The notes under the pieces are model-generated. The model searched no databases. It was given only the letters and a program-made list of their open reading frames with translations, and was not told the DNA's origin. Positions 16,529-25,515 of a stretch of DNA of 64,000 nt are shown piece by piece. Numbering within the stretch: position 1 is the first letter of the stretch; each line of letters begins with the position of its first letter. The translations under genes and the position numbers were made by a program. This stretch comes from Leucobacter aridicollis (GTDB lineage Bacteria; Actinomycetota; Actinomycetes; Actinomycetales; Microbacteriaceae), in the NCBI RefSeq assembly GCF_013409595.1, contig NZ_JACCBD010000001.1:1984001-2048000 (forward strand). Reading direction: 5' to 3'.

Positions 16529-17420
16529 GGGGAACGTCTGCGGCCCGTGTGGGCGCTGCGTACTCGCTGGCAGCCCAGGAGGCGAGCAGATGCAGTTTCT
16601 CCGCCGACTCCGATCCTGGTTCCGCGGCATAGATCGTGATCGACAGCCCCGGCTCGGATTCCATCTCCATGCCCTCGTAAGCGAGCGTCATCTCGCCGAC
16701 CACCGCATGGTGGAAGGTCTTGAACCCCGTGCCGTGATGGCGGACGTTGTGCGCGCCCCAGCGAGCGCGGAAGTCGGTGCTGCGGGTGGAGAGCTCGCCG
16801 ATGAGATCGTGCAGCTCCTTGTTGTGCGGGTCGCGACCGGCCTCAGTGCGCAGGATCGCGACCGTCACATCGGCGAACACCTCCCAGTCAGGGTAGAAGT
16901 CGTGGGCTCGCTCGTCGAGGAACGTGAAGCGGGCGATGTTCGGCGGCTGCCCCTGGATCCGGCCAGGCATATCGAAGACTTCCTTGTAGAACGCACGCGC
17001 CAAGGTATTGGTCGCGAGGATGTCCATCCGTCCGTTGCGCACGAACGCCGGCCCGCCCGTCACCGCGTCCAGCATCCACTGCAGGCTAGTATGCGGCTGC
17101 CAGCTCTTGGGATTCCTGCGCCGCGGCGGACGCGCCACAGGGCTCGCGGCGTGGGCGAGATCGAATAGGTGGGCGCGCTCGGCGTCGTCGAGGCGAAGCC
17201 CCTTGGAGATCGCGTCGAGGATCTCGGGGGACGCTCCGCTGATCGAGCCTCGTTCGAGCTTGGTGTAGTACTCGACGCTCACCCCGGCGAGGGTCGCGAC
17301 CTCAGTGCGTCGCAGGCCTTCGACGCGGCGGTTGGTGCCGGCGGGCAGCCCCACCTCGTCCGGGGTCACCCGAGCTCGGCGAGAAGTCAGGAACTCGCGT
17401 ACCTCTGCTCGATTGTCCAT
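16509..17420 (-). CDS. XRE-family regulator with MmyB ligand-binding domain
   Basis: A 303-residue regulator. The N-terminal helix-turn-helix (RRTEVATLAGVSVEYYTKLERG, about 37–58) is followed by the MmyB-like domain (about 105–275), marked by FVRNGRMDILATNTLARAFY and FRARWGAHNVRHHGTGFKTF. MmyB domains have a PAS-like fold and can bind fatty acids, which is family knowledge. It is divergent from the zinc alcohol dehydrogenase gene 177 bp away and probably controls it. This is a common arrangement in actinobacterial accessory clusters. Confidence 0.93.
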   Translation of the reverse strand: MDNRAEVREFLTSRRARVTPDEVGLPAGTNRRVEGLRRTEVATLAGVSVEYYTKLERGSISGASPEILDAISKGLRLDDAERAHLFDLAHAASPVARPPRRRNPKSWQPHTSLQWMLDAVTGGPAFVRNGRMDILATNTLARAFYKEVFDMPGRIQGQPPNIARFTFLDERAHDFYPDWEVFADVTVAILRTEAGRDPHNKELHDLIGELSTRSTDFRARWGAHNVRHHGTGFKTFHHAVVGEMTLAYEGMEMESEPGLSITIYAAEPGSESAEKLHLLASWAASEYAAPTRAADVPLTDKKR

Positions 17421-17597
17421 GCTTCAACGATACGTGGGACCGCCGAGCCAAAGGAGTCTCTGGCAGTACCCCTTTTCAGCGAGCCTCCCACTAGCACTCG
17501 AATACCCAGAACATGGATATACCTGGCGCTGTCACGCGTTGCCCGGCACCCGAGAACCATGGGATCACGGAATCCCCGAAAGAAGGAGAACCCTGCC

Positions 17598-18617
17598 TTG
17601 CGCGGAGTCATCATGCATTCCCCCGGAGACGTCCGCATCGAAGAGCGCCCTGATCCGACCATCGAGCAGCCCACCGATGCAGTCATTCGCGTCACCGCAT
17701 CCTGCATCTGCGGCTCGGACCTGTGGCCGTATCGCGGCGCAGAATCCGTTGAGGATGCACCCATGGGCCACGAATACGTCGGTGTTGTCGAACAGATCGG
17801 CAGCGCCGTCAAGGAGATCCAGGTCGGCGACTACGTCGTCGGTTCCTTCGTCGCTTCCGACAACACCTGCGAGATCTGCCTGGCGGGCTTCCAGTCACGG
17901 TGCATCCATCAGGTAATGATCGGAGCCATCGGTACCCAGGCTGAGAAGGCCCGCATCCCCTTGGCCGACGGCACTCTGGTGAAGGTCCCCGGCGAGCCCA
18001 CCGAGGCGCAGGCCAAAAGCCTGCTGGCGGCATCTGACGTCCTCGGAACCGGCTGGTTCGCCGCCGTAGCCGCAGAGACGGGCCCGGGCAAGACCGTCGC
18101 TGTCGTGGGAGACGGAGCAGTCGGGCTCCTGGGCATCCTCGCCGCCAAGCGTCTCGGCGCGGAACGCATCATCGCTTTCTCCCGCCATGCCGACCGCCAG
18201 GCCCTGGCAAAGCAGTTCGGAGCGACCGACATTGTCGAAGAACGCGGCGAGGCAGGGAACGCGAAGATCAAGGAGCTCACCGGCGGGTACGGCGCTCACT
18301 CGACCATCGAAGCGGTCGGCACCCAGGAGTCCATGCTCCAGGCCATCGGGTCCACCCGCCCCGGTGGGCACGTCGGCTATGTGGGCGTGTCCCACGGCGT
18401 CGAACTCGACGGTCTCGACCTGTTCTTCGCCACCGTCAACCTGCTCGGCGGACCCGCCCCCGTGCGCCGATTCCTGCCGGAGCTCATCGACCTGATCATG
18501 ACTGACCAGATCGACCCGGGCATCGTCTTCGACCTGAGCCTGCCGCTCGATCAAGCTGCGGAGGGCTACAGGGCGATGGACGAGCGCCGTGCCACCAAGG
18601 TGCTGCTCACCCCCTGA
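17598..18617 (+). CDS. zinc-dependent alcohol dehydrogenase family protein
   Basis: A 339-residue medium-chain dehydrogenase. CICGSDLW (Cys near residue 38) and GHEYVGVVEQIG supply catalytic zinc ligands, and the NAD(P) motif VAVVGDGAVGLLGILAAKRLGA starts near 170. The structural-zinc lobe is reduced (NTCEICLAGFQSRC). I chose the TTG at 17598 because AAGGAG lies 9 nt upstream; the next ATG (17613) has none. Substrate unknown. The MFS gene follows after a strong hairpin, so expression of the two may be unequal. Confidence 0.9.
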   Translation: MRGVIMHSPGDVRIEERPDPTIEQPTDAVIRVTASCICGSDLWPYRGAESVEDAPMGHEYVGVVEQIGSAVKEIQVGDYVVGSFVASDNTCEICLAGFQSRCIHQVMIGAIGTQAEKARIPLADGTLVKVPGEPTEAQAKSLLAASDVLGTGWFAAVAAETGPGKTVAVVGDGAVGLLGILAAKRLGAERIIAFSRHADRQALAKQFGATDIVEERGEAGNAKIKELTGGYGAHSTIEAVGTQESMLQAIGSTRPGGHVGYVGVSHGVELDGLDLFFATVNLLGGPAPVRRFLPELIDLIMTDQIDPGIVFDLSLPLDQAAEGYRAMDERRATKVLLTP

Positions 18618-18629
18618 ACCTCGCCGCCC

Positions 18630-18663
18630 GAGCGCCCCGTGGAGCACAATCCACGGGGCGCTC
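18630..18663 (+). terminator. hairpin between alcohol dehydrogenase and MFS genes
   Basis: A perfect 14-bp stem (18630–18643 with 18650–18663, arm GAGCGCCCCGTGGA) closes a 6-nt loop, 13 bp after the dehydrogenase stop. No U-tract follows, so it may only partly terminate or may stabilise the upstream message. Confidence 0.72.
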
Positions 18664-18690
18664 ATCCATGACCACGAACGAAAGCCCACC

Positions 18691-19956
18691 ATGCCCCCTC
18701 TAGACACCGCCCGCAAGGCGGGCCCTGTCCTCGCGACGCTCCTCCTACTGCTGACCGTCTTCGGTCCCATCTCGATGGATCTCTACCTGCCCGTCTTGCC
18801 AGCCCTGACCACGGAGCTCAGTGCGAGCACCTCGGCGGCGCAGTTCACCCTCACCGCCTGCCTGATCGGCCTGGCCCTCGGCCAGATGATCGCCGGTCCG
18901 CTCTCGGACCGGTTCGGTCGCAAGAGCCCCCTCATTGTCGGCCTGGTCGCCTACATTGCGGCCTCGGTGCTGTGCGCGGTGAGCCCGTCGATTGAGACGC
19001 TGGTCTCCGCCCGCCTCGTCCAGGGCCTCGCGGGTGCGGTCGGCATCGTCATCTCGCAGGCAGCAGGGCGCGACGTCTACTCGGGCAGCGCGCTGATCCG
19101 CTTCTATGGCAAAGTCACCGTACTCGGCGGCCTCGCAGCGATTATCGGTCCCTTCCTCGGCGGGCAGCTCGCCCGGTTCACTGACTGGCGCGGCATCTTC
19201 CTGTTCCTCGCGTTGTTGGGTGCCCTCATTATGGCCGCTACTCTCGCGATCTACCGGGAGACTCTCCCGAAGAACAAGCGCACCACAGGTGGCATGGCCC
19301 AGTCGACACGCGACTTCCGCACCCTATTCTCCGACAGGCTGTTCGCCGGTGCAGTCCTGATCTGCGGCCTCACCCACGCTGCATTGTTCGCCTATCTCTC
19401 GGGCGCAACCTACATCCTCCAGGACGGATACGGTCTCACTCCGCAGGGCTACGCGATGGCCTTTGGCGCGAACTCCGCCGGCTACATGGTCTTCGGCTGG
19501 CTCGGCGGCCGCCTTGCTGACCGGTGGTCCGAGCGCGGAGCTCTCGGGCTAGGTGTCCTCGTCACGGGCGTCGGATCGCTCGGTCTGCTGTACACCGGCA
19601 TGGCGGACGCGCCATTGCCGATCGTGCTGGTTTCCCTGTTCGTCCTTGCTTCCGGCGTCGCCCTCGCCGCGCCGCCTTCGGCCTCATTGGCGTTGACAGA
19701 CTACCCGGAGCTTGCTGGCACCGCTTCCTCCGTTCTGGGCTGCGCCCGTTTCGGGCTCGGGGGCATTGCCGCGCCCCTGGTCGGGCTCGGCGGCGCGACT
19801 GCAGTCCTGCCCCTAGGCATCGTGTCGGTCTCTTGCGTCGCTCTCTCGTTCCTCGCGTTCGTCCTCTTCGTCGGTCGGAATCGGGCACCAGAAAATCTGT
19901 CGCAGCGCGAAGGGGGAACGCAGAGCGAACCTCAGTGCGCAGGCTCCGCCAAGTGA
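18691..19956 (+). CDS. Bcr/CflA-family multidrug efflux MFS transporter
   Basis: A 421-residue, 12-helix proton-driven exporter. The family signature is clear: ISMDLYLPVLPAL in helix one, GQMIAGPLSDRFGRK as motif A near residue 70, and GAVGIVISQAAGRDVY in helix five. Characterised Bcr/CflA proteins export bicyclomycin, chloramphenicol, sulfonamides or cysteine; the substrate here is not known. The C-terminus is polar (GGTQSEPQCAGSAK). It is the last gene of the mutM-bounded segment and follows the alcohol dehydrogenase on the same strand. Confidence 0.93.
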   Translation: MPPLDTARKAGPVLATLLLLLTVFGPISMDLYLPVLPALTTELSASTSAAQFTLTACLIGLALGQMIAGPLSDRFGRKSPLIVGLVAYIAASVLCAVSPSIETLVSARLVQGLAGAVGIVISQAAGRDVYSGSALIRFYGKVTVLGGLAAIIGPFLGGQLARFTDWRGIFLFLALLGALIMAATLAIYRETLPKNKRTTGGMAQSTRDFRTLFSDRLFAGAVLICGLTHAALFAYLSGATYILQDGYGLTPQGYAMAFGANSAGYMVFGWLGGRLADRWSERGALGLGVLVTGVGSLGLLYTGMADAPLPIVLVSLFVLASGVALAAPPSASLALTDYPELAGTASSVLGCARFGLGGIAAPLVGLGGATAVLPLGIVSVSCVALSFLAFVLFVGRNRAPENLSQREGGTQSEPQCAGSAK

Positions 19957-20387
19957 ACAGCAGCGCTGAAGGGCCGACCACCAAGGTGAGGAATGCCAGC
20001 GGCAAGTGCACTGCCGGTCGAGCGCGATCAACGCGAAGAGGTCTCACGCAGTACATCTGCTGCTTCACGGATTCAGCTCCTACGGCCCATCCGTCAGCTG
20101 CAGCTTGCTCGCTCCACGCCGCACTCCGGAACGTTCAGTTGGCCGGCCTCGTCGAAGGCGGCGTCGATCTAACAGCCCGACTGGCCGTCGTCGAAGCTTT
20201 CGTCGGCCATGCCCACCACCGGCACGAAATCAATGGCATGAGACGAAGCAAACGCCTCACTTCCGTGGCTCGTCATACGATTCGCAGGTCTGTTCTGCAC
20301 GAGCCATTCACCCGCGAATGGAAAAGAACGAGTGATCGGTTTCGACACACAGCCTCCTCGACGCGTGTATCTAATACACCGACGCTG
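19957..20387. other. no gene recognised (431 bp), right end of the mutM-bounded segment
   Basis: Neither strand carries a convincing gene. A minus-strand frame of about 35 codons starts near 20274 and ends near 20171 (MTSHGSEAFASSHAIDF at its start) but matches nothing I recognise. A small inverted repeat at 20365–20379 lies next to the mutM end. Decayed element DNA is likely. Confidence 0.5.
20365..20379. repeat. short perfect inverted repeat at the segment boundary
   Basis: GTGTAT-CTA-ATACAC is a perfect 6-bp inverted repeat 8 bp from the mutM stop codon. It could be an operator, a weak hairpin, or an arm or core site of the recombination that built the segment. Confidence 0.45.
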
Positions 20388-20474
20388 CTACCGCTTACGT
20401 TGGCACCGCGGACAGTAGTGGCTCGACCGCCCACCAAACGGGACGCGCTTGATCGCGGTGCCGCAGCGCGGGCA
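20388..20474. repeat. right copy of the mutM-end direct repeat (possible att site)
   Basis: These are the last 87 bp of the intact mutM. They match 13467–13553 at 86 of 87 positions; similarity drops to about three quarters further into the gene. Confidence 0.85.
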
Positions 20475-21338
20475 CGCTTCTCCCCCGCGACCGTACGCGT
20501 TCAGGGAGTGTGCGAAATACCCGGCCTGCCCGTTCACGTTGACGTACTGTTCGTCGAAGCTCGTGCCGCCCTCTAAGAGGGCCTGGTCGAAGACCTCGCG
20601 GAGGTGGTGCAGCAGCGCGACGGCGCCGCGCTGGGAGACGGCAGACCCCGGGGTGTCGGGGTGCACGCGGGCACGCCAGAGGGTCTCGTCGGCGTAGATG
20701 TTGCCGACGCCGCTGACGATGCGCTGATCGAGCAGCAGCTTCTTCGCACCGACGCTGCGCGAGCGGATCGCGGCGACGAAGCCGGCGTCGTCGAAGTGCG
20801 GGTCGAGCGGGTCGCGGGCGATGTGGGCGGCCTGCGCCGGAATCGACCCGACCGGCGACGTCGGGGTGAGCGAGTCGAGCGCGAGCGACCCGAAGAGCCG
20901 CTGGTCGGAAAAGTCGAGCCGCAGCTCGCCGTGGTCGGGGTGCTCGATCCAGGTCCGGATCCGCACGTGCCGGTCATCGACCGCGTCGGTGGCTCGCAGC
21001 AGCATCTGGCCGCTCATGCCCAGGTGCGCGAGCAGCGCCGTGTCGGGGCCGGCGAGCCCGCCCGTGTCGACTGCGAGCGGGATCCATAGGAACTTGCCGC
21101 GCCGCAGCGGCGCGGTGAGGGTGCGGCCGGTGAGGCGGCGCTCGAAGTCGGCCGCCCGGCCGCGCCCAGTCTCCTCCGAGAGGGTGCTGCCGTGCCCGCC
21201 GAGGCCCGGTTCCTCGCCGAGGGGCGTGTGCCGCTTGAGCGCGCGCGGGTCCATCACCTCGACGGCGAGCACGCGTGCGCCGGTGACGGCGGGCGCGAGC
21301 CCGGCGCGCACGACCTCTACCTCGGGAAGCTCCGGCAT
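20388..21338 (-). CDS. mutM: formamidopyrimidine-DNA glycosylase
   Basis: MutM (Fpg) excises 8-oxoguanine and other oxidised purines and nicks the abasic site. The 316-residue protein begins MPELPEVE, giving the catalytic Pro2 and Glu3. RRGKFLWI holds the beta-strand Lys, and VGNIYADETLWRARVHP is the helix-two-turn-helix. The C-terminal zinc finger has CPRCG and CPRCQ pairs. A loop near 40–65 is longer than usual. It is the last gene of coaD–DUF177–rpmF–rnc–mutM. Its 3' end is duplicated at 13467, and the gene itself remains intact. Confidence 0.97.
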   Translation of the reverse strand: MPELPEVEVVRAGLAPAVTGARVLAVEVMDPRALKRHTPLGEEPGLGGHGSTLSEETGRGRAADFERRLTGRTLTAPLRRGKFLWIPLAVDTGGLAGPDTALLAHLGMSGQMLLRATDAVDDRHVRIRTWIEHPDHGELRLDFSDQRLFGSLALDSLTPTSPVGSIPAQAAHIARDPLDPHFDDAGFVAAIRSRSVGAKKLLLDQRIVSGVGNIYADETLWRARVHPDTPGSAVSQRGAVALLHHLREVFDQALLEGGTSFDEQYVNVNGQAGYFAHSLNAYGRGGEACPRCGTAIKRVPFGGRSSHYCPRCQRKR

Positions 21339-21341
21339 CGA

Positions 21342-22136
21342 CTAGCGTCCGGCGGCCTGCGCGCCGGCCTTGCTCGCGTGGCGGGGCTTGCGCTTCGCGC
21401 GGGCGGCGCGGAGTTGGGCCGCGGCGTCGCGAGCCGCGGCGAGCTCGGCGACCTTCTTGCTCGTGCCCTCACCCCGGCCGACGACGTCCCCGAGCCGAAC
21501 GGTCGAGCTGAACACGCGCGCGTGATCCGGACCGGTGCCCTCGGTGTCGTACGCGGGGCTCGGGAGCCCGCGCACGGCGGCCTCCTTTTGCAGGGTCGTC
21601 TTCGGATCGAGTACCTCGGAGAACCTGTCGGGATCGTCGAGCAGCGGCTCGACGAGCTGCAGTACGAAGCGCGCCGCGGTGTCGGGATCGGTCGAGAGGA
21701 AGACCGCGCCGATCACCGCTTCGACGGTGTCGGCGAGGATCGAATCCTTGTCGCGGCCGCCGGTCTGCTCTTCGCCCTTGCCGAGCCGCAGCTCGGCGCC
21801 AAGGTTGAGCCCCCTGGCGATCTCCGCGAGCGCGAGCGTTGAAACGAGTGCGGCGCGCCGCTTCGCGAGCTCCCCCTCGGTGAGGTCGGGGTGCTCGCGG
21901 TAGAGCTTCACCGTGACCGCCTGGCCGAGAATGGAGTCGCCGAGAAACTCGAGCCGCTCGTTGTGCGGGGCCGCCCCGTGCTCGTACGCCCACGAGCGGT
22001 GGGTCAGCGCGAGCTCGAGCAGCTCCGGCTCAACCGCAACGTCGAACGCGTGAAGAAAGCCGCCTGGCACTCCCTGAGGGGTGCCCGACGGCTCTCCGTG
22101 TTCGTGTCGCGGGAGTGAGTGATCATTCCCCGTCAC
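21342..22136 (-). CDS. rnc: ribonuclease III
   Basis: RNase III cuts double-stranded RNA, including rRNA precursors. The 264-residue protein carries the signature NERLEFLGDSILG (about 59–71) and the metal-binding Asp/Glu of DSILADTVEAVIGAVFLS. A double-stranded-RNA-binding domain follows (about 175–245), with GEGTSKKVAELAAARDAA as its last helix. The C-terminal tail is basic (AKRKPRHASKAG). mutM starts 3 bp after its stop, and rpmF lies 9 bp upstream. Confidence 0.96.
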   Translation of the reverse strand: MTGNDHSLPRHEHGEPSGTPQGVPGGFLHAFDVAVEPELLELALTHRSWAYEHGAAPHNERLEFLGDSILGQAVTVKLYREHPDLTEGELAKRRAALVSTLALAEIARGLNLGAELRLGKGEEQTGGRDKDSILADTVEAVIGAVFLSTDPDTAARFVLQLVEPLLDDPDRFSEVLDPKTTLQKEAAVRGLPSPAYDTEGTGPDHARVFSSTVRLGDVVGRGEGTSKKVAELAAARDAAAQLRAARAKRKPRHASKAGAQAAGR

Positions 22137-22145
22137 GGGTAAGTC

Positions 22146-22349
22146 TTACGCGTCAGCTACGCGACGACCCTTGTACTCGAGGAACAGAGCGTTGCCCTGC
22201 GAGTCCTCGACCACGCGGGCGCGGTGCGGGAGGCTGTACACGGTCTTGCCGTTCTCGACAGTCTTGACGAGTGCGGGTACCGAAGCCTTCCACGCCGAAC
22301 GGCGGTGACGGGTGTTCGAACGCGACATCTTGCGCTTGGGAACAGCCAT
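22146..22349 (-). CDS. rpmF: 50S ribosomal protein L32
   Basis: A 67-residue basic ribosomal protein. It begins [20 protein letters not shown], the L32 signature. The Cys-pair zinc ribbon of other L32 proteins is absent, so this is the zinc-independent (C-minus) type. I chose the ATG at 22349 because the mature protein starts with A-V-P-K-R. AAGAGAG lies just upstream. It is between the DUF177 and rnc genes. Confidence 0.96.
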   Translation of the reverse strand: MAVPKRKMSRSNTRHRRSAWKASVPALVKTVENGKTVYSLPHRARVVEDSQGNALFLEYKGRRVADA

Positions 22350-22362
22350 GATGCTCTCTTTC

Positions 22363-22908
22363 CTAGTTACTCTCAGATTCGGGCACACCCGAACCTAATG
22401 ATTCTACAGCCTTGAAGTCAGCCAGTGCCGCCCAACGCGGATCAATATCCACATTAGTCGCCATCGCAGCCTCGGCATCGCGCAACTCGCCGGACTCGGG
22501 ATCGAGTCCCGGGCAGTCCGGGCGACACACAGGCTGGAACGGCAGTGCAAGCACTACCGCGTCTCGGAGCGGGGGTTCAAGATCCACGTGATCACCGTGA
22601 ACCCCATACTCGTCGGCCTCCGTAGGAGTATACGCGAAAAGTTCCTGAAATTCGACTTCGAACGGCGCGGTGAAGTCGCGCAGGCACCGTCCGCACTCCG
22701 CGTGCATGGTCGAACGCGCCGTCGCCGACACCAGGATCCCCTCGTGCACGGACTCGAGGCGCACGTCGAGCGAGAGCTTCTCGCCCTCGGGGATTGCCGC
22801 AAGGGCCTCTCCGAATCGGTCGGGCACGACGATCTCGAGCTCGCGCTCGCGCATCTCCCCCGGGCGGTTGATGATGTCGCGGACGCTCTCTTCGTACAGC
22901 CGCGCCAT
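22363..22908 (-). CDS. DUF177 (YceD) protein
   Basis: A 181-residue member of DUF177/YceD, normally located before rpmF and linked to large-subunit rRNA in plants and bacteria. [20 protein letters not shown] near residue 73 and [12 protein letters not shown] near 128 provide the paired Cys motifs (CGRC, CRPDC). The ATG at 22908 overlaps the coaD stop by one base (TAATG), suggesting translational coupling. Confidence 0.92.
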   Translation of the reverse strand: MARLYEESVRDIINRPGEMRERELEIVVPDRFGEALAAIPEGEKLSLDVRLESVHEGILVSATARSTMHAECGRCLRDFTAPFEVEFQELFAYTPTEADEYGVHGDHVDLEPPLRDAVVLALPFQPVCRPDCPGLDPESGELRDAEAAMATNVDIDPRWAALADFKAVESLGSGVPESESN

Positions 22909-23402
22909 TATGCGGGCCTCGTCGTGGCGAGGAAGCGGGCCACCGCGGCCGGAACGTACGGGCTCACGTCGCCGCCGAGGGAGGAGACCTGGCGCACGAG
23001 CGTGCTCGAGACGTGCGCGTGCGACGGCTCCGGCAGCATAAAGACTGTCTCGACGCCCGCAAGGCTCCGGTTCATGAGCACCATCGGCGTTTCGTACGCG
23101 ACGTCGAGCTGCGATCGGATGCCCTTCACGAGCACCGACGCGCCAACCTCGGTGCAGTAGTCGACGAGCAGCCCGACCGACCACGATGCAACGATGACGT
23201 TGTCGGGGGTCTCGGGATCCTCGTCAAGCGACTGCTGGATCAGCGACATCCGCTCGGAGATCGGCAGCATCGCCGACTTTCCTGGATTGTGGACAACAAG
23301 TACGTGGACCTCGTCGAAAACGGCCGCCGCGCGCCGAATCACGTCGAGGTGCCCGAGGGTGATCGGATCGAACGACCCGGGAACCACTGCGATTTTGCTC
23401 AT
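22908..23402 (-). CDS. coaD: phosphopantetheine adenylyltransferase
   Basis: CoaD joins AMP from ATP to 4'-phosphopantetheine, the penultimate step of coenzyme A synthesis. The 164-residue length is standard. [15 protein letters not shown] carries the nucleotidyltransferase T/H-x-G-H motif, [12 protein letters not shown] is the substrate-binding segment, and HVSSTLVRQ matches the ISSTxxR motif. I chose the ATG at 23402; a longer frame upstream is not family-like. It heads the operon that ends in mutM. Confidence 0.97.
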   Translation of the reverse strand: MSKIAVVPGSFDPITLGHLDVIRRAAAVFDEVHVLVVHNPGKSAMLPISERMSLIQQSLDEDPETPDNVIVASWSVGLLVDYCTEVGASVLVKGIRSQLDVAYETPMVLMNRSLAGVETVFMLPEPSHAHVSSTLVRQVSSLGGDVSPYVPAAVARFLATTRPA

Positions 23403-23436
23403 GCCTCTACAGTACGCGGTCGAGCCGCAAGATGCC

Positions 23437-24153
23437 CTAAAGTCCGTGCTGCTTCGCAAAGATTACGGCGTGAACCCGGTCTCGAAGCTGCAGTTTCGAC
23501 AGCACGCGCCCAACGTGTGTCTTCACTGTGGATTCGGAGAGGAACAGCTCTGCGCCGATCTCCGAGTTGTTCTTGCCGTCGGAGATGAGTTTGAGCACGT
23601 CGAGCTCACGCTCAGTCAGCTCGCCGAGCTCGGCCGCGACGGGCCCGCCAGCCGCGGGCGCCGGCGCGGCGAAGAGCGCCGCGGGGGCGGCAGCACCCGT
23701 ATCGCGCATCCGCTCGATCATGCGGGCCGTCACCGCAGGAGCCATCGCCGCGTCGCCGCTCGCGACGCGGCGGATCGCATCGACGAGCTCCGTCGGTCGC
23801 GCGTCTTTCAGCAGGAATCCGCTCGCGCCGGCCTGGATCGCGCCGATGGCGTACTCGTCGAGGTCGAACGTCGTGAGGACGAGCACGCGAGTCGCCGGGA
23901 ACTCGGCGACGATGCGCTTCGTCGCGTCGATGCCGTTCATGCCTGGCATCCGGACGTCCATGAGCACGACATCGCAGCCGCTCCCCTCGCCCGACAGCCG
24001 TGCGAGCTCAGCGAGCGCCTCGCCGCCGTCGCCTGCCTCCGCGACGACCCCCATATCCGACTCCGAGAGCAGCACGAGCCGAAACCCCGTGCGGATCAGC
24101 TCCTGGTCGTCGACCAACATGATCCTGATCTGATGCGGATCGCTCACGATCAT
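23437..24153 (-). CDS. NarL/LuxR-family response regulator
   Basis: A 238-residue response regulator. The receiver domain (about 8–128) has the acidic pair in MLVDDQE, the phospho-acceptor Asp in [13 protein letters not shown] and Lys in FLLKDA. An Ala/Pro-rich linker (about 150–170) leads to a LuxR helix-turn-helix: [15 protein letters not shown] and [17 protein letters not shown]. It overlaps the upstream kinase gene by 4 bp and is its likely partner. The linked ABC transporter genes are the probable target. Confidence 0.95.
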   Translation of the reverse strand: MIVSDPHQIRIMLVDDQELIRTGFRLVLLSESDMGVVAEAGDGGEALAELARLSGEGSGCDVVLMDVRMPGMNGIDATKRIVAEFPATRVLVLTTFDLDEYAIGAIQAGASGFLLKDARPTELVDAIRRVASGDAAMAPAVTARMIERMRDTGAAAPAALFAAPAPAAGGPVAAELGELTERELDVLKLISDGKNNSEIGAELFLSESTVKTHVGRVLSKLQLRDRVHAVIFAKQHGL

Positions 24154-25445
24154 CCCTTCTCACTCTGGTTCGTCCCCGCACCCGCGGGGAAGAACGCTCG
24201 CAACTGCCAGCCGGCGCCGTCTGGCACCGGTCCCGAACTGATGGTTCCGCCGAATACGCGCACGCGCTCCGCGAGCCCCGCGAGGCCGCGGCCGGAGCCA
24301 AGGCCCGTTGTCGGCCCAACGGTGTTCGCCGGTCTCCCGTGGTCGCGCACGACGACCTCGATGCCGTTCGGCGCGCCGCGCAGCATCACGTTCGCCTTGG
24401 CCCCGACGCCCGCGTAACGGAGCACGTTCGTCAGGCCCTCCTGCACGATCCTGAATATCGCGAGGCCCTGGAGCCTGTCGTGCAGGGTGGTGAGGTTCGC
24501 GTCGAGCGTGACCACCAGGCCGGCGTCCTCGAAGCCGCGCACTAGCCCGGGAATGTCCTCCAGGCTGGGCTGCGGGGCCATGTCGGCCGCCTCGCTCATC
24601 TGCAGCGCGCCGAGCAGGCGTCGCATCTCGGTCAGGGCCGTCCGCCCGGTCTCGGCGCTCCGCTGCATCGCGTTCGCCGCCTCGCTCGGCGCCTGCTCCA
24701 CCGCCCGCGCCGCGCCCTCGGACAGGGCGATCATGACCGACACTGAGTGCGCGACGATGTCGTGGATCTCGCGCGCGATCCGGGAGCGCTCCTCGGCGAC
24801 GGCGAGCTGCGCGAGTTGGTCGCGCTCACGGGCGAGCTGGTGCGCGCGGTCGATGATGGCCTGGAGGTAGCGCCGCCGATTGCCGAGGTTGATACCGATG
24901 AGCAGCACGGCGAGCGACCAGATCGCATCGAGCACGATCGTGCCGATGAGGCCCCGGCCCTGCGGGTTTTCGCCGAAGATCGTCGTGATTGTCGGGATCG
25001 ACGCGCCGAGGATGCTGCCGCCGACCGCGATCGCATAGGCGATCCAGCCGGTGCGCACATCGCGGTATACCGGGACCGCGTATAGCAGGAACCAGCTCGC
25101 GACCGCGTTCGCGATGATGAGCGGTCCGCCGTCACCGAACAGCGCGACCGTGACGATGATGAGGCCGAGCAGCGGCGCTCGGCGGCGGAGGATCAGCGCG
25201 ACCGTCCCGGCGGCGAGCCGCAGCGACACGACGAGCGTGTACGCGGCCGTGGCCACCACGTTCGCGCCCGACTGGTCGTAGAACACCGAGAAGATGTCGA
25301 GCAGCGCCAGCGGGATCGCGCCGATGAGATAGCAGACCAGGATCCCCATGTCGATCGCGCGCGGGTGCGCGGCGACCCACCGCCGGATCGCGCCAGGCGG
25401 GTTCGGCAGGAACGCGTCGGAGTCGCGGCTCGCGGCCTCACTCAT
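24150..25445 (-). CDS. sensor histidine kinase
   Basis: A 431-residue membrane kinase. About six helices in residues 30–190 form the sensor part without a large extracellular domain. The HisKA_3 segment carries the phospho-acceptor His in REIHDIVAHSVSVM, and the C-terminal ATPase has the N-box IFRIVQEGLTNVLRYAG and GLGSGRGLAGLAERV. I chose the ATG at 25445 (MSEAASRD). Intramembrane-type kinases of this family often sense envelope stress or antibiotics together with a neighbouring ABC transporter, which fits the two genes upstream. Confidence 0.93.
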   Translation of the reverse strand: MSEAASRDSDAFLPNPPGAIRRWVAAHPRAIDMGILVCYLIGAIPLALLDIFSVFYDQSGANVVATAAYTLVVSLRLAAGTVALILRRRAPLLGLIIVTVALFGDGGPLIIANAVASWFLLYAVPVYRDVRTGWIAYAIAVGGSILGASIPTITTIFGENPQGRGLIGTIVLDAIWSLAVLLIGINLGNRRRYLQAIIDRAHQLARERDQLAQLAVAEERSRIAREIHDIVAHSVSVMIALSEGAARAVEQAPSEAANAMQRSAETGRTALTEMRRLLGALQMSEAADMAPQPSLEDIPGLVRGFEDAGLVVTLDANLTTLHDRLQGLAIFRIVQEGLTNVLRYAGVGAKANVMLRGAPNGIEVVVRDHGRPANTVGPTTGLGSGRGLAGLAERVRVFGGTISSGPVPDGAGWQLRAFFPAGAGTNQSEKG

Positions 25446-25515
25446 CGGCGTCTCCCCCATCACACTCTTACCCTACTGGCGCGACCGGTGAACTCCCGGC
25501 GTCGTGGCCGCGAGA

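Noticed and set aside
18630..18663. Riboswitch or attenuator between the alcohol dehydrogenase and MFS genes
   Set aside because: Only a simple perfect hairpin is present, with no leader frame or alternative pairing that I can see; a terminator or stability element is the simpler reading.
13467..20474. Prophage or complete integrative element
   Set aside because: No integrase, transposase, terminase, capsid or replication gene is visible; only the boundary repeats and cargo support an element.
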